Shown one piece after another: positions 10,736 to 23,420 of a stretch of DNA of 64,000 nt. Source of the DNA: Pegoplata infirma (taxonomy: Eukaryota; Arthropoda; Insecta; Diptera; Anthomyiidae); the NCBI GenBank assembly GCA_963921195.1, contig OY992537.1, positions 131,090,694-131,154,693 of the forward strand, written 5' to 3'. Within the stretch, counting starts at the first letter, position 1, and the number at the start of each line of letters is the position of its first letter. The translations under genes and the position numbers were made by a program. Below the pieces are notes generated by a model that saw nothing but the letters and a program-made list of their open reading frames with translations, made no database searches and was not told the DNA's origin.

Positions 10736-10959
10736 CGTTGTAGCAAAAACTACAAAAAATCAGGTTTTTTGGAAATTGTTAACAAACAAATTGGGAATTG
10801 GGGGATTCCTTCAAATCTTTATATTTTGTTTTATGTTTACATTTGCTATAGTAAGACCTATATAAATATAAAATTTCATTACAATATGCTTAAAAACAAA
10901 AATTTTATTGCATATTGAAAATGTATTTGATAAAACTTCACCCAATATTTTGAAAAAAA

Positions 10960-11700
10960 AAATGTAATTTTGTATGGGTGCTAACTTAGGGAGTGAAAAA
11001 AGGGGGTAGGCATGTTCTAAATCAAAAGTTTGGGAAAAAATAATGGGGGTCGGCCATGCATTTTACCCCTCTAGGGTGAACCATGTGAGTTGATGTCGTA
11101 ACAAAAACAAAAAATGTATTGGGATCACCTTAAGGGTTGAAGATTGAGCGTAGGTATGTTCAGAGAAAATGTTGGTATTAAAAAAATATTAGAGGTTGGT
11201 AATACATTTCACTCGTCTAGGGGCAATCCTAGGAGAGTTAGAGCGGTGGAAGCAAATTGTTAAAAAACGGCATTTTGTATGGGAGCTCACTTAGGGAGTG
11301 GGGAATGGGGGTAGGTATGTTCGGAAAAAATTTTTGGAGTGAAGAAGTAATGGGGGTCGGTCACACAATTCACTCCTCTAGGGGGAACCATGTGAGCGCT
11401 AAGAGCTGATGTGCTAAAAACAAAATTTTAAACAAAAAATGTATGGGGACCACCTTAAGCGTTGAAGATGGAGGGTAGGTATGTTCTGAGAAAAATTGTT
11501 TTAAAAAATGTATGGTGACCACCTTAAGCGTTGAAGATAGAGGGTAGGTAGTATGTTCTGAAAAAATGTTGGTATTGGAAAAATATTGAAGATCGGTCAT
11601 ACATTTCACTCGTCTAGGGGCAACTGTGGGCCAGCCCCCTTAAGGAGTGGAGATAGGAAGTAGGTTTGTTCAAAAAACATTTGGGGTGTAATAATAATAG
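10960..11700. repeat. Degenerate direct repeats (GGGTAGGTATGTTC block)
   Basis: A unit containing 'ggagtgg', GGGTAGGTATGTTC, 'gaaaaaatgttgg' and 'ggtcggtcatacatttcactc' recurs at about 11005, 11150, 11310, 11470, 11540 and 11655, with ACCACCTTAAGCGTTGAAGA before several units. The spacing is irregular (about 70-160 bp). No open frame is conserved across units. A single related unit lies at 51545-51605. Confidence 0.65.
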
Positions 11701-12601
11701 GGATCGACCTTACATTTAACTCATCTCGGAGCCACTCCGGATTTTCGTTTTTTTTTTTTTACCGCCACTTGCCTTGGAGTCGCTTCTAATTTTTTCTGAA
11801 CAAACTTTCTCCCTAATCTGAGAATTTTTCTATAGGAAAAATGTCTAAGAATCTGAGACTTTTACTATAGGGAAAATGTCTCAGAATTTGAGACTTTTTT
11901 TAAGGAAAAAAAAGGGATTGCACATCAAAAACGTGCAGATTTTAAACGGACCATTCCTCTGTTTATAAAAATATGTGTATCAAATATTACAACCAATATT
12001 AGAAATTTACTCGTACATAGTACTTATAGGTATGTAAATATGTGAATATAAAATAGTAATTAATGATTGTAATACCCTGCCTCTCCAGTAATCACTTGAA
12101 AAGCAAACGGAGGTGCATGAAAATCAAGTTTTTTTTATACCCTCCACTTATTTTTAGAGATAGTGGGTTCGTATGATGAAAATTCCACTTCATCTGTTTA
12201 TTCATATTTTTTATTTTTTTGAAGGATTTAGGGAAGATAAGAAGGTGCAGGTATTTTTTTCGAAAAATTTTCGCTTCTTGGAAAAATTTTGAATGAAAAC
12301 TTTAAAACTAATCTGGGATAATACTGCAAAAATTAAAAAATAAGAAGAAATCTCAACATATATGGTAAGTTTCAAAACAAACTCTGCAGAGACAACGGGA
12401 AGTACCTTCCTTGTGAGCAGTGTTGTCAGAATTTGTAAACAATAAAAAGCTAGATTTTTTCAAAAAAACTTGCTAAAATTAATAAAACAAAAATAAAGCT
12501 AAAATAATAAAATTTATCATTTGCTTTACAATTCAAATGCAAAACAGAAATCATTTATTTCTTGTATTGAAAAATTACCTTAAACAATAAATTCGAAACC
12601 A
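11701..12601. other. Repeat-poor AT-rich stretch
   Basis: It contains a small direct repeat (AGAATYTGAGACTTTTWCTATAGG-like at 11820-11890) and an isolated HINE-like 5' end (TATACCCTCCACTTA at 12137). I see no gene. Confidence 0.35.
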
Positions 12602-13141
12602 CCCAGGGAGAAATTGATGATGGTACAAAAAATAAAGCACTTTGAAAGTACTATTTTTCAAACGCTCTGAAGACGCTTTGTTTTACCAAAACAAAAGTGC
12701 TTTTACATCACCTTTTTACGAATTAAAAAATGTTTTACTTATATCTTCCACCAATAAAGTAGGGAACATAATAATTGTGCCATTCCGTTTAGGGGAATAA
12801 GGCAAACATCCTCTCTGTTAAAAAAACGCGGAAAAGATTTAGAGTCCTCTCGTAGTAACAAATTTATTTTTTAGTCTATTGTAAAAAAATTTATCAATAA
12901 TTTTTAATAAAAAAAATTCAAACTGAAATAACATCATAAAGCGTCTTTCAACCCCTTTATTTTTAATCGTTCGAATGCTTTAAGAGCGCTTTGAAAAACA
13001 ATCATATGAGCGTTTAACGACGTTATCATTCGGACGTTTTAAGAGCACTTTAAAAACCAAAACCATGACGTTTTGAAAACGCTTGTACCACCATCTAGAG
13101 TACTTTTAAAACGCTTTGATGATTGTATTTTTCTGCCTGGG
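12602..13141. mobile_element. Inverted-repeat element with CCCAGGNAGAAA ends
   Basis: It starts CCCAGGGAGAAATTGATGATGG and ends with the inverse of GCCCAGGCAGAAAAATACAATC. The interior holds inverted runs of AAGCGCTTTxAAA-like words (AAACGCTTTG, TTAAGAGCGCTTTGAAA). Confidence 0.5.
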
Positions 13142-13800
13142 CATTTCCAATCATATTTTAGAAAATAAAAAATTCCAAATGAATTGAAAAACAAATAAAA
13201 ATACATTCAAGAAAATCTTTAACGAAAATCAACAAAAAAAATTCTAAATGCAACAAATGAAATGTTATGTACATTAGAGTGACATATGTATTTTCTTCAA
13301 CTTTTGATGTTCCCAAGCAAATTTGTATTCTATTGGACCTAAAACATGTGTGGTACAAATTTGAAGTCAATCGGATTAAATTAACCCGTGGCGCCAGGCG
13401 ATCAAAGTTTTGGATTTTTAAAAATTAAAAAAAAAAAAAAAAATGACTTACGCAGGGCTACCAGACTTGGGGATTTTACTAGAGAAAAATGGACCAAAAC
13501 TCTAATTTGGGGATTTTTATTGGGATTTCAAAAATTATTTTGAGGATTTTTTGGGGATATTCAAAATTACATAAATTTGATACAACAAGCTAAATTAAAT
13601 ATAATCAACGATTTTTAAAAAAAAAATTATTAAAAATAACTCCGATTTTAAAAATTTTTTGATATAAGTTTATAAGTTTAATTTGTCGCAAGACACTTTT
13701 TTTATTTTTTTAATTTTCAAAAATCCACAACTTTGGTCGCCGGGCGCCACTGGCTAATTTAATCCGATTGACCTCAAATTTGTACCACATATGAGCAGAG
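13142..13800. repeat. Dispersed repeat, also at 21885-22345
   Basis: The two copies share, in order, 'atattttagaaaataaaaaattccaaatg' parts, the 'tttggggat' run, GATACAACAAGCTAAATTAAAT, 'aactccgattttaaaa' and CGGGCGCCAC. The words CGGATTAAATTAACCCGTGGCGCC and GATCAAAGTTT at their ends also recur at 16228, 18840, 25460, 25740-26200 and 26480, pointing to a larger repeat family scattered over the intergenic DNA and UGT A intron 2. From 13800 to 14032 is AT-rich with a possible hAT-like left end (CAGAGACTGG, 13796). Confidence 0.6.
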
Positions 13801-14032
13801 ACTGGAACTTCATGCATCTAAAAACATTGTTTTAAGTGCTTAAAATATGCATTAAAAATCCTTAAATATGCAACAAAAATTTAAGAAATATGCATTGAAT
13901 TTTTTTTTTTTTAATTTTATTTAAATAAAAACATAACAGCAGAATTCTCTCCTTTTTCTTATAGATTTAAAAAAAATAAATAAAAATTATTTACTTTAGT
14001 TAATTTTAAAAAGAAATTATTTACATTGACAA

Positions 14033-14362
14033 CCCAATAAGCAATTTTGAAATTCAAGTGCAAATCAAGTATAAAACAAGTGTAAATCAAGCCCTAAATT
14101 CCAGCCCCTGCTTGATTTATACTTGAATTACACTTGAATTCAATAGCATACTCCAGCTAAACGGACACTGGAATTCAAGCCCTGTTTTTACAGCCTTTTC
14201 CCTGGTTATTAAGCGTAAAAACAGCGCTTGAATTCAAGTATCCGTTTTGCTGGAGAATGCTATTGAATTCAAGTGTAATTCAAGTAAAATTCAAGCATAG
14301 ACTGGAAATAAGGGCTTGATTTACACTTGATTTGCACTTGAATTTTAAATGTGCTTATTGGG
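14033..14362. mobile_element. 330-bp palindromic MITE with CCCAATAAGCA ends
   Basis: The ends are CCCAATAAGCA and TGCTTATTGGG with inverted arms meeting near 14200 (AATAGCATACTCCAGC / GCTGGAGAATGCTATT). The arms contain repeated TTGAATTCAAGTGTAA words, themselves palindromic. AA flanks both sides. The following 14363-14712 is AT-rich with no recognised feature. Confidence 0.8.
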
Positions 14363-14712
14363 AAATAAATACTTCTTTGTGATTGGAGCAAAGGGTTGCC
14401 AGAATTTTTTTCCAAAAAGCGGCACAAAGGCAAAACATTTAGGAAAATTATGGGATTTTAAAATTTTTGGCGGGACAAATACAATTAGTTTATATGCAGT
14501 TTGAAACAATATTTTTTATGTAAAGAGACGAAAATTTAAAGGTTTTTTCGAATATTTTTGGCGGGGCAAAATAAATTATTTATCAATGATTTGGTCATTA
14601 TCTTCAGAAATTGTCATTGATAAAAGATATTGTCAAAGTTCAAAATTAAGAACCTAGATGTATACGCATTTACTGCAGAAAGTCTGTTGAAAATAAACCC
14701 TTTTTTGAGCCA

Positions 14713-15699
14713 CACTCAAAAAAAACCATTAACTTAAACTTTGGAAAAATTTTCTTCAAAATAGTTTATAAATTTTCCTACAATTTAGTTAAATTTAACT
14801 AAAATGTTGGAAATTTTCCCAACTTTTAGGAAAAAATTTTAGTTCATGGACTGTTAAATAGGCCATAATTTTCCTTAAATGGAATTCCCTAATACATGGA
14901 AAAAATTCTTACCGCCAAAGAAATTTTCCCTAAATAAATGAAAAAAAATCTTTATTTTTAAGACATATCTCTTAAAACAAAATTTAGTTCAAAAAATTCA
15001 GTTTTAGGACGTAATTTACTTCCAATTAGTTCATCATATTTATCTTCTTTAATTTGAGGAAGTTCTTTCCACAAGTTTAGTAAATTTTTCATAACATGAA
15101 ATTGTTTAGTTGATTTATTTTTTTTTTTCATGCTTGCTTGTAGTTCACATTTTGTTTATTATTTGTAGTATATGAAAAAGAGAGTTTGGTCTTGTATGAC
15201 AAGTAATAATTTAATGTTTACATTTTTTTCTACACATGTATGTGTTAGGGAAAAAATAATATTTTAATCACAACAATGACCTTGTCTTTGGCGTGTTTTC
15301 CCATAGTCTGGGAACAAACGTTAAAGACAAAGTCTTTGTTGTAATTTACTTTAAAAAATAATGAAATTTATTACTTGACCATAAGAAACAAACGTTTGTT
15401 TATATTTAAAATAAAAAATGTACATAATGAGAATTTTGTGTGTATTTACATGCTATTCTATAAATAAACCAATAAAAATATGAAATTAACTAATTTTTAG
15501 GAAAAATGTCCTCATCAAAAATGTTTTTTTAACTAAAAAATGGGAAATTTTTTCACACTTTCTAGTTCAAATTGGTCCTAATTTTTAAGAAAAATATGGA
15601 CTAAAAAGTATGAATACATGGCAATAGAGCTAAATCATTATCAATTTTCCTTGGATTTAGTTAATTTTCCCATTTTTTAGTTAGTTTTTTTTCTGAGTG
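14713..15699. mobile_element. Palindromic element with CACTCAAAAAA ends
   Basis: The ends are CACTCAAAAAAAACC and TTTTTTTTCTGAGTG. Inside, ATTTTCCC/TTTAGTTAA words occur in both orientations. It shares its terminal pattern with the elements at 40118, 43041 and 61383. Confidence 0.65.
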
Positions 15700-16372
15700 T
15701 AATTCCACAACAGCCGAATGTATGTACCGAAACGACATGGAGCCCTAGCAGCACCGACCAAGGACTGTTAACAGAGACCTGCGCCGAGCAAATAAATCGG
15801 CGGCGGCGGATGACGGGAAAAATATCGGCGGAGGCTCAAAGCCGGCTGTAAGCCGAAAACTGATCGGCTTGCGGCTAAAAAACAAAACCTTACAAAAAAA
15901 TCAATAAAAATCCAAAAATTAGGTGTGTTGGCAACATTGTTCAAACTAGAGATTGGCTCGTGAGTTACTTTTGAGCAAAACTTAAAGTTTAGCCAAATTT
16001 AAATTGTTTTTGCTTTTTCCGGGATATATGAAGATAAAATAAATCACGCAAACTCACGCAAAAAAAATCTGTTCATACAGTTAGGTAATTTTTTTTTCAC
16101 TGACCCTCACTCACAATCACATGAGTAAAATTGAGTTTCAGTAACAGTCACGCGTGATCACGCGGGAATCACGCTCTAATCTGCTCATGTGCACATGTCT
16201 AGCACAAACCTAGTCCTAAAACTTATGTGGTTCAAATTTGAGGCCAATCGGATTAAATTAGCCAATGGCGCCCGTGGATCAAAGTTTAGGATTTTAGAAA
16301 ATTAAAAAAAAAAAATGTTTCTCGTAATGCTTCATTTTAAATTAATTTGATGCACAAATATCAATGTCAATA

Positions 16373-18238
16373 TTTTTATACCCTCCACTTAGTGATATAT
16401 GGTATATGAGTTAAAACACCTCAATTCAACCGAAAAAAGTAGCATTTTTGACCTAACCCCTTTCGAATTTGATGAAACTTGGAATATTGTTGGGCCCATA
16501 CAAAAAAATCATAGTGCCAAAATTTTGGACTTCTGGTACTTTTTCTTCCCGAGATATGGGGTCTTGAAAATTGGCAAAATCATATATATTTGACAAAAGT
16601 GTTCTGATATAAATAAAGATAACTCGAAAAGTAATTACAATACACGTCCCAGTCAAGTCGCAAATAATAGGAAATAAGACAGCCTTTAAAATGGCATTCC
16701 CCAAGATTTTTTTTGAAAAAGGTCAAAGGTCATTGGTTTTAACCTTAATTTTTGGAGAGCTATATCTCAAAAAACGATATTTTTAAAATTCTGAAAAAAA
16801 TATATGTGATTAAGAATCATCTATACTACTAAAGTTTAAATTTTCAGGATGGAGACTTCATTGGAACTTTTTATATTAATAGAAACGTTGTGACAGGAAA
16901 GAAAAAGCGGTGTAATTTCCCTTAGAAAAAAAATATTTTTCTTTTGTCTTTGAAATTCTGGTACCAAAGTTTATTTTTCTTAATGTTTTTGACGTGCTGA
17001 GTCCAAATATGACCTTTGAACTGGCCTATCGCTATTACTTTTCGAGATATCTGCACATAAATATGAGAAAATTGCTAAAATGCTATTGCTGTGTTATTTT
17101 TGAAAATTTAGGTGCATATATCTTGAAAAGTAATAGCGATAGGCCAGTTCAAAGGTCATATTTGGACTCAGCACGTCAAAAACATTCAGAAAAATGAACT
17201 TTGGTACCAGAATTTAAAAGACAAAAAAAATTTTTTTTTTTCTAAGGGAAATTACACCGCTTTTTCTTTCCTATCACAATGTTTCTATTATTATAAAAAG
17301 TTCCAATGAAGTCTCCATCCTGAAAATTTAAACTTAAGTAATATAGATGATTCTTAATCACATATATTTTTTACAAAATTTTAAAAATATCGTTTTTTGA
17401 GATATAGCTCTCCAAAAATTAAGGTTAAAACCAATGACCTTTGACCTTTTTCAAAAAAAATCTTGGGGAATGCTATTTTAAAGGCTGTTTCATTACCTAT
17501 TATTTGCAACCTGACTGAGACCTGTATTGTTATTACTTTTCGAGTTAACTTTATTTATCTCAGAACACTTTTGTCAAATATATACGATTTTGTTAATTTT
17601 CAAGACCGCATATCTCGAATACTGGAATGACCAGAAGCCTGAAAAATTGCCAAAATCTCTTTTTTGTTAAAGTAAACATCAGTACTTAATTTCATTAAAT
17701 TTTGAGGGGGTGCGGTCAACTCCTCGGTTGAATTGAGGTGTTTTAGCTCATATATAAGTTTGTCATTCTGTTTGTAACTCATCGAAATATCGGTTATGGG
17801 GTTCCAATAAAGTATTTATATTATTGATCAGTGATCGATTCTAATACATTTTAGCGATGTCCGTCTGTGGAAATGGTGATCACTGAGACTTACCAAATGT
17901 ACTTGTTGTTGTCCAAGTAGTTTGGTATTGCATTTGAGCGAAATCGGTTCAGCGGTTCAAAAGTTATTAACTTAAATGCAAGAACACCTCGAAAATTTTG
18001 GTATATTCTACATAACCTAAAAATACAAAATGCTTTAAATTAGCTGCTGGTTGGGATATGTGAACAGAATTGGACACAGAATGGAATTTTTACAAGTACA
18101 AACCAATTTAAAAAAAAAAAAAAATTCACAAAAAAAAAATTTCAGCGTTATTTTTTTTATTTTTGCAAATAATTTTTATTACATTCTGGAGGGTATCAAT
18201 ACATTCGGCAAAGCCGAATTTAACTTTTTTACTTGTTT
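16373..18238 (+). mobile_element. HINE-like family 1 copy carrying a 1.35-kb foldback
   Basis: It starts TTTTTATACCCTCCACTTAG and ends GGAGGGTATC, hairpin ATTCGGCAAAGCCGAAT, then TTTTTTACTTGTTTTT. The family body (AAGTTTGTCATTCYGTTTGTAAC) is cut after 'gatatatggtatatgag' and resumes at 17745, exactly around a foldback at about 16402-17757. The whole lies within the hAT-like element 15772-19255. The remainder of the hAT interior (18239-19090) holds the GATCAAAGTTTTG dispersed repeat. Confidence 0.65.
16402..17757. mobile_element. Long perfect-looking foldback (arms about 640 bp)
   Basis: The left arm begins TATATGAGTTAAAACACCTC and the right arm ends with the inverse of TATATGAGCTAAAACACCTC. 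The arms stay highly similar to the centre near 17080 (CTATCGCTATTACTTTTC / GAAAAGTAATAGCGATAG). No coding capacity is visible, so it must be mobilised in trans or have arisen by inverted duplication. Confidence 0.8.
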
Positions 18239-19351
18239 TTAATCGGGCCGATGAACATTGGGCTGAAATGGATCAAAAGTGGCGCTTTATTCAAAACTGA
18301 AATTTTGTTTTTACAAAAATTATTAATTTAGGGTTAAAATATAAATCAACTTATTTCTAGATTTTTTTTTTTATATTTATTCATCCAAAGGAAATTTTTT
18401 TACTATGGAACCATCAACTTCAGGCATATTCAAATACATTTCTGTTTTTTTGTTTTTTGAAAATTGTTGTAAATCTGTTGCTTTTTTGGAAAATTTACAC
18501 TAAAATTTTGAATTTTTGAAAAATTTAGAAATAAAAATAATATCTTGCGATTAATTTTTTTATTAACGTTGACATGCTGAATATGAATATCAAAATTTTC
18601 TGAAATCGGTCAAGCGGTTTTTGAGATACATATCACCACTTGAATTTTTTCAAAAAATGTCCAAAAGTGGCGATTTTTTTCCTACGTTCAAGAAATTAAA
18701 AAAAATCTCATTTTTTTTTTGGCCTTAAATATTTTATAGAAACAAACTTTCATTTAAACTAATTTTGAAAACATTTTTACTCATGGCACCCTTACATCAA
18801 TGTTTAGAGGTTTCGGTAAAAGCTTTCTAAAAAGCCAAAACTTTGATCGAAGGGCTCCACAGGTTGATCGAATTTGGATCAAATTAATTTTAAATGAAAG
18901 TTTGTCTCAAGCTATTTGAAGGGGTCAAGAAAAAAATATTTTTTTTGTGCTTTTTTTCATTTCAAAAATCCAAGCGCCACGGGTTATGTTTTCCGATTGG
19001 CCTAAAATTTGTATCACATAATCTAGTAGAAAAAAAATTGCCAGGACACTTGGTAAAATCAAAAGTTGAAGATAAAATGCCATTCTAATGTACATATAAA
19101 AAAGCGGCGGCTAATAAAAAAATCGGCGGCTAATGAAAAAATCGGCGGCTTATTTTAAGCCGATTTGAGCCGACAAATTTTCGGCGGCTCGGCTCATTCA
19201 AAAATTATCGGCGGCTCGGCTCAGCCGGCTGTAAGCCGTTCGGCGCAGGCCTCTGACTGTCAACCGGCAACACCAGCATGATCCTACAAAAACAGCAAAC
19301 TAGAGAAATTGTTTGCAGTCCTTAACGTTTTTATTTTTAATTTTCTTAGTA

Positions 19352-21533
19352 TCCCAGCAAAACTTTGGTAATGGGTAGTGATTATATAACACATAACCAG
19401 GTAATGTATATACCTTATTTGTAGCATTATTTTAGGATGTCTTACCAAACATTTGTTCCACAACGTATTATTTTCAAGTGAAAAATAGTGCATCTATATA
19501 AATAAAAATCAATTGTCGTTCGTTGGTAACCGCATCAGTTGAGAACGGCTGGACCGATTTGGACAATTTTTTTTCTGAAATGTTCATCATAGTCCAACTT
19601 AGGTTTTTAAGTAAATAAAAATTTACCACGCCCACTTTTACGCCCACTTTTTTCGATTTATCGAAAATTCGAAAACGGCTGCACCAATTTAGGTAATTTT
19701 TTATTTAAATGTTCGTAGTAATGCAATTTAAGTTTTTACTGAAAGGAAAATCGACCACGCCCACTATTACGCCCACTTTTTTAATTTATCTAAAATCTGA
19801 GAATGGCTGGACCGATTTGACTAAATTTTTTTTAAAAGAATTTTCATCATGTTCCAACTTAGGTTTTGAAGAAAAAATAAATTGACCACGCCCATTTTGG
19901 CTAATTTTTGTTGAAAATGTTCGTAATAACTCAACTAAGGTTGTTACGGATAGTAAAAAATCTTACGCCCACTAGAACTATAACGGCCAGACCGATTTGG
20001 TTATAGTCCGCAAAAGATTTTTAAGGAAAGAAAAAATTGTACACGCCTACTTTTAAGCTCACTAATAAAATATAAATAAAAATCATTTTTTTAGGTTTTT
20101 CGGAAAACAAATTTATCACGCCCACTTTTACGCCTCCTTTTTTCGATATATCTAAGAACGTCAGGGCGGATTTGGCTATTATTTGTTGCCGTTCGTGATA
20201 GTAAAACTAAGCTTATTACGGAAAGAAAAATTGTCCAGTCCCATTTTTTTCAATTCATCTAAAATCGGAGAAAGACTGGCCTGATTTGGTAATTTTTTTC
20301 TTTAATGATTATTATATAGTCCATTGTATATTCTTATTGTCCTCCCCCACTTCAAAGCCCACATTTTTCAATATCCTTAAAATTTGTAGTACTTGAGATC
20401 GCCTGGACCGATTTTTTTTTTAATTTAAATATTCGTAATGGTCCGTGTAATAGTTCGGAAAGAAAATTGTCGTCGCCCACTTTTTTCGATATATCTAAAA
20501 TTCATTTTTACTCTAATTCGATCTATTAAAAAAAATTATTATGCCGACTACTAATGGTTTTTAAGGAAATATAAATGAAAAAAGTGTTCCGGAAAAATGG
20601 AAAATTCGCGAAAACTATAAAGGTTTGTTTGAACTCAAGACAACAGCTCACGATAAGAACGAAGGATATGCGTAATTTATTTTTGTGCTGTTCGTAATGA
20701 TACTAAAGAAGTTTTAAATTTGTACAGTTCGCAAAGTCGAAGACATGGTAATCTCTTTTATAGTTCCTAAAATACAATTTGAAAATGATTATCTGCCTAA
20801 TCGGGTCTTGAAAACCACGCCCAAAAATCTTTCTAAGTCAAGAAATTCATTACATTTTTTGCGAGCTATATATTTAAAGCGAGACGAAATATAACACTGA
20901 TCTTATATCGGGGCCAGCAACGCGGACCGGGCCAGCTAGTTACTAATAATTTGCTACGTAATGCATGATTATTGGAAAAAATGTATTTCATATTTATTAT
21001 TTCTAAACATTAAATCATGGATGACTTATATTTGGTTACATTATGTATTATTTGAAAGTTTGAAATAATGCATTATTTATAATTGGATGCATAATGCATT
21101 ACAATAACATAAAAAATAATTATTTTATAAAAAAATGCATAAGTTTAAACTAGAGATGGGCTCACGACAGGAAATTTCTAACGACACACACTCACGAGCA
21201 TATTTTATCTACTTACACTTACTTACAATCACGTGAGTAAATTTAATACAAAATTACTTTTTCACTACTCGTAACACCTTATATATTATCTTCTGGTATG
21301 CTATATTATTTCATTTCTCGTAACCTATAAAATATCATATATTTTACACCTTACTCGTATTCTTCGTTATAAATTTATGACTTATTTTATACCTTACTGG
21401 TATTCTATGTGATAATGTGGATGCATTACTTTGAGTCTCATCGCCTGTTAAAATCATCAATGCTGCAATGTATAAAATAAGAGATCCTATACCATATTTT
21501 ATACCTTATTTGGTAATCTAAGTTTTGCTGGGA
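19352..21533. mobile_element. TA-flanked palindromic element, CCCAGCAAAACTT ends (copy 1, interrupted)
   Basis: The ends are CCCAGCAAAACTT and AAGTTTTGCTGGG, with TA outside each end. It is collinear with the uninterrupted 732-bp copy at 32311-33042. Removing the Helitron at 19493-20939 leaves about 735 bp. The interior has repeats of GGTAAT/ATAATGCATTA and a TAGAGATGGGCTCACGAC segment. Confidence 0.85.
19493..20939 (+). mobile_element. Non-autonomous Helitron
   Basis: The 5' end is TCTATATAAATAAAAATC and the 3' end is GCGGACCGGGCCAGCTAG, i.e. TC...CTAG, with A immediately before and T immediately after. The uninterrupted sister of the target (32449-32460, ATAATGCATTACT) shows insertion between A and T with no duplication, the diagnostic Helitron behaviour. 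The interior is made of about ten degenerate units of the type 'gaacggctggaccgatttgg ... ccacgcccactttt'. No Rep/helicase frame is present. Related copies: 37223-38999 (-) and 44287-45220 (+). Confidence 0.92.
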
Positions 21534-21559
21534 TAATGTTATAAATTTGTATTATATAA

Positions 21560-22629
21560 ACCATTATAATAAAATTTTAGATGAAACATTAAAAATGTCT
21601 ATTATTTTATCATTAAAGATTTTAGGAACCAAAAAACCATCCATTAACAATCCAAAAAGTGCTCAAAATTGTTTCCAAAAATGCTCAAAAATTTGTATTT
21701 AAAGACTCCAATATAGGAGGGAAATTTCCCCTCACACGCTCATTTTTCAGACTCATTTTGGAATCAAAAAATAAGGCTCTTTTGGATGAACCACTTTCAT
21801 ACAAAAATTTGAAATTCTTGTTACGTTTTTGGAGCCCATTTTGGAGTCTAAATTGAGTCTGCTTGTTTGCTGGGTAAAAAAATAAATTCGAAACCATTTC
21901 CAATTATATTTTAGAAAATAAAAAATTCCAAATGAATTAAAAAACAATTAAAAATATATTCAAAAAAACTCTTTAACGAAAATCAAAAAAAAAAAAAATT
22001 AAATGCAACAGCTGAAAAGTTATGTTATTTGGGGATATTTATGGGGATTTCAAAAATTATTTTGGGGATTTTTTGGGGATATTCAAAGTTACATATATTT
22101 GATACAACAAGCTAAATTAAATATAATCAACGATTTTTAACAAAATGTTTATTAAAAATAACTCCGATTTTAAAATTTTTTTGATATTCGTGTTCAGCGC
22201 ATCAAAATTTATAAGTTTAATTTGTCGCAAGACATTTTTTTTTTATTTTTTTAATTTTTCAAAAATCCACAACTTTGGTCGCCGGGCGCCACGGGCTAAT
22301 TTAATCCGATTGACCTTTGTACCACACATAAGTATGTTTTAGACCTAGCAGAATAAAATTTTGCCCTGACGTTTAAAATCGGAAAAAAAAACTTTTTAGC
22401 CATACAAAAAAATGCCAGTCTAATGTACATGAAAGTGGTATGGTAACTACTTCCCTATAGGCCTTGAGTTTGAAACCGATCGGATTTTAACGGTTTTAAT
22501 CTTTGAATTTTTCTTGATCTGTTTAAGTAACCAGTTGAAAATGGTGTACATAGAGAGGAATTATTTGCAATGGAATTGTTTCAAATAAGTAACTAGTAAC
22601 ATCATCGCAAACTAATATTTACTAATATG
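21560..22629. other. Repeat fragments before the UGT cluster
   Basis: It contains the second copy of the dispersed repeat (21885-22345) and AT-rich sequence. The open frames here are repeat-derived. I see no gene. Confidence 0.4.
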
Positions 22630-23294
22630 CACAGAAAAAAATGTGGTAAAAGTTAATTTGAGTAATCACTTGTTCAAATTTAAAAAAAAAATAATAATAA
22701 TTTTTTAATGGACGCAATTAAAAATTTACTCAAAAATTTAAAAGAAAAATTGAGTACATAATTTTATAAAAAAAAAATCTAATAGTTTTTTATCTTGTTT
22801 AACCTAACATAGTTTCTTGAGTTCTCATTTAGTTTATAGTTGTTTGTATATGTATGTAAAAGTTTTCATCCTTATGAAATTTCCCTCTGTCTTCAAAATA
22901 AAAATATGTTTGGTAAAGTTAAAAAAAAAATGTTATTTTTTAAATTTTGAACTTTTTAAAAAATTAATTTATAAATTTTGAGTAAATTTTTACTTGACAC
23001 AATTAAAAAATTACTTTAAAAAACGAAAAATTTGAGTAAAGCTTTAATTGTGGCAATTAAACATTTACTAAAACCTTCTAGTAAATTTCTATTAAATTGA
23101 ATTTTAAAGAAATAAATACACAAGCTCGAGGACGTGAGATTTTATTTCTTTGAAATTTTATAAACAAAAGGTCGAATTAAAAAACAACTTTTATAAAATG
23201 TTAACTTATTACAATTAAATTGTTTACTGGTGCAAAATTGAGTAATTTTTTGCTCATAGCTATTAAAAATGTATTCAATAGTTTTTTTCTGTGT
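22630..23294. mobile_element. Palindromic MITE just upstream of UGT A
   Basis: The ends are CACAGAAAAAAATG and ATAGTTTTTTTCTGTGTG. Inside, TTTACTCAAAAATT / AATTTTTGAGTAAA words occur in both orientations. It stops 192 bp before the UGT A start codon and so may form the upstream limit of that promoter. Confidence 0.6.
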
Positions 23295-23420
23295 GTATAA
23301 ATAATTGCACTTGCGAATGCAAACACGAAGTGTAGTATTCTCTTATAAAGTTTTAACTGATAAATATTTTATACGCGTTATATTGTAATATTAATCGGAC
23401 ACTGCATAAATATACAAACC

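Larger units (their letters stand above)
15772..19255. mobile_element. hAT-like element, CAGAGRCCTGCGCCGA ends, 8-bp duplication
   Basis: The left end CAGAGACCTGCGCCGAGC and the inverse of the right end CAGAGGCCTGCGCCGAAC match at 16 of 18. The flanks ACTGTTAA (15764-15771) and ACTGTCAA (19256-19263) match at 7 of 8 positions. CAGAG termini and an 8-bp duplication are hAT hallmarks. Both ends hold GC-rich repeats of CGGCGGCT(AA). No transposase frame is visible; most of the 3.5 kb is later insertions. Confidence 0.75.
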
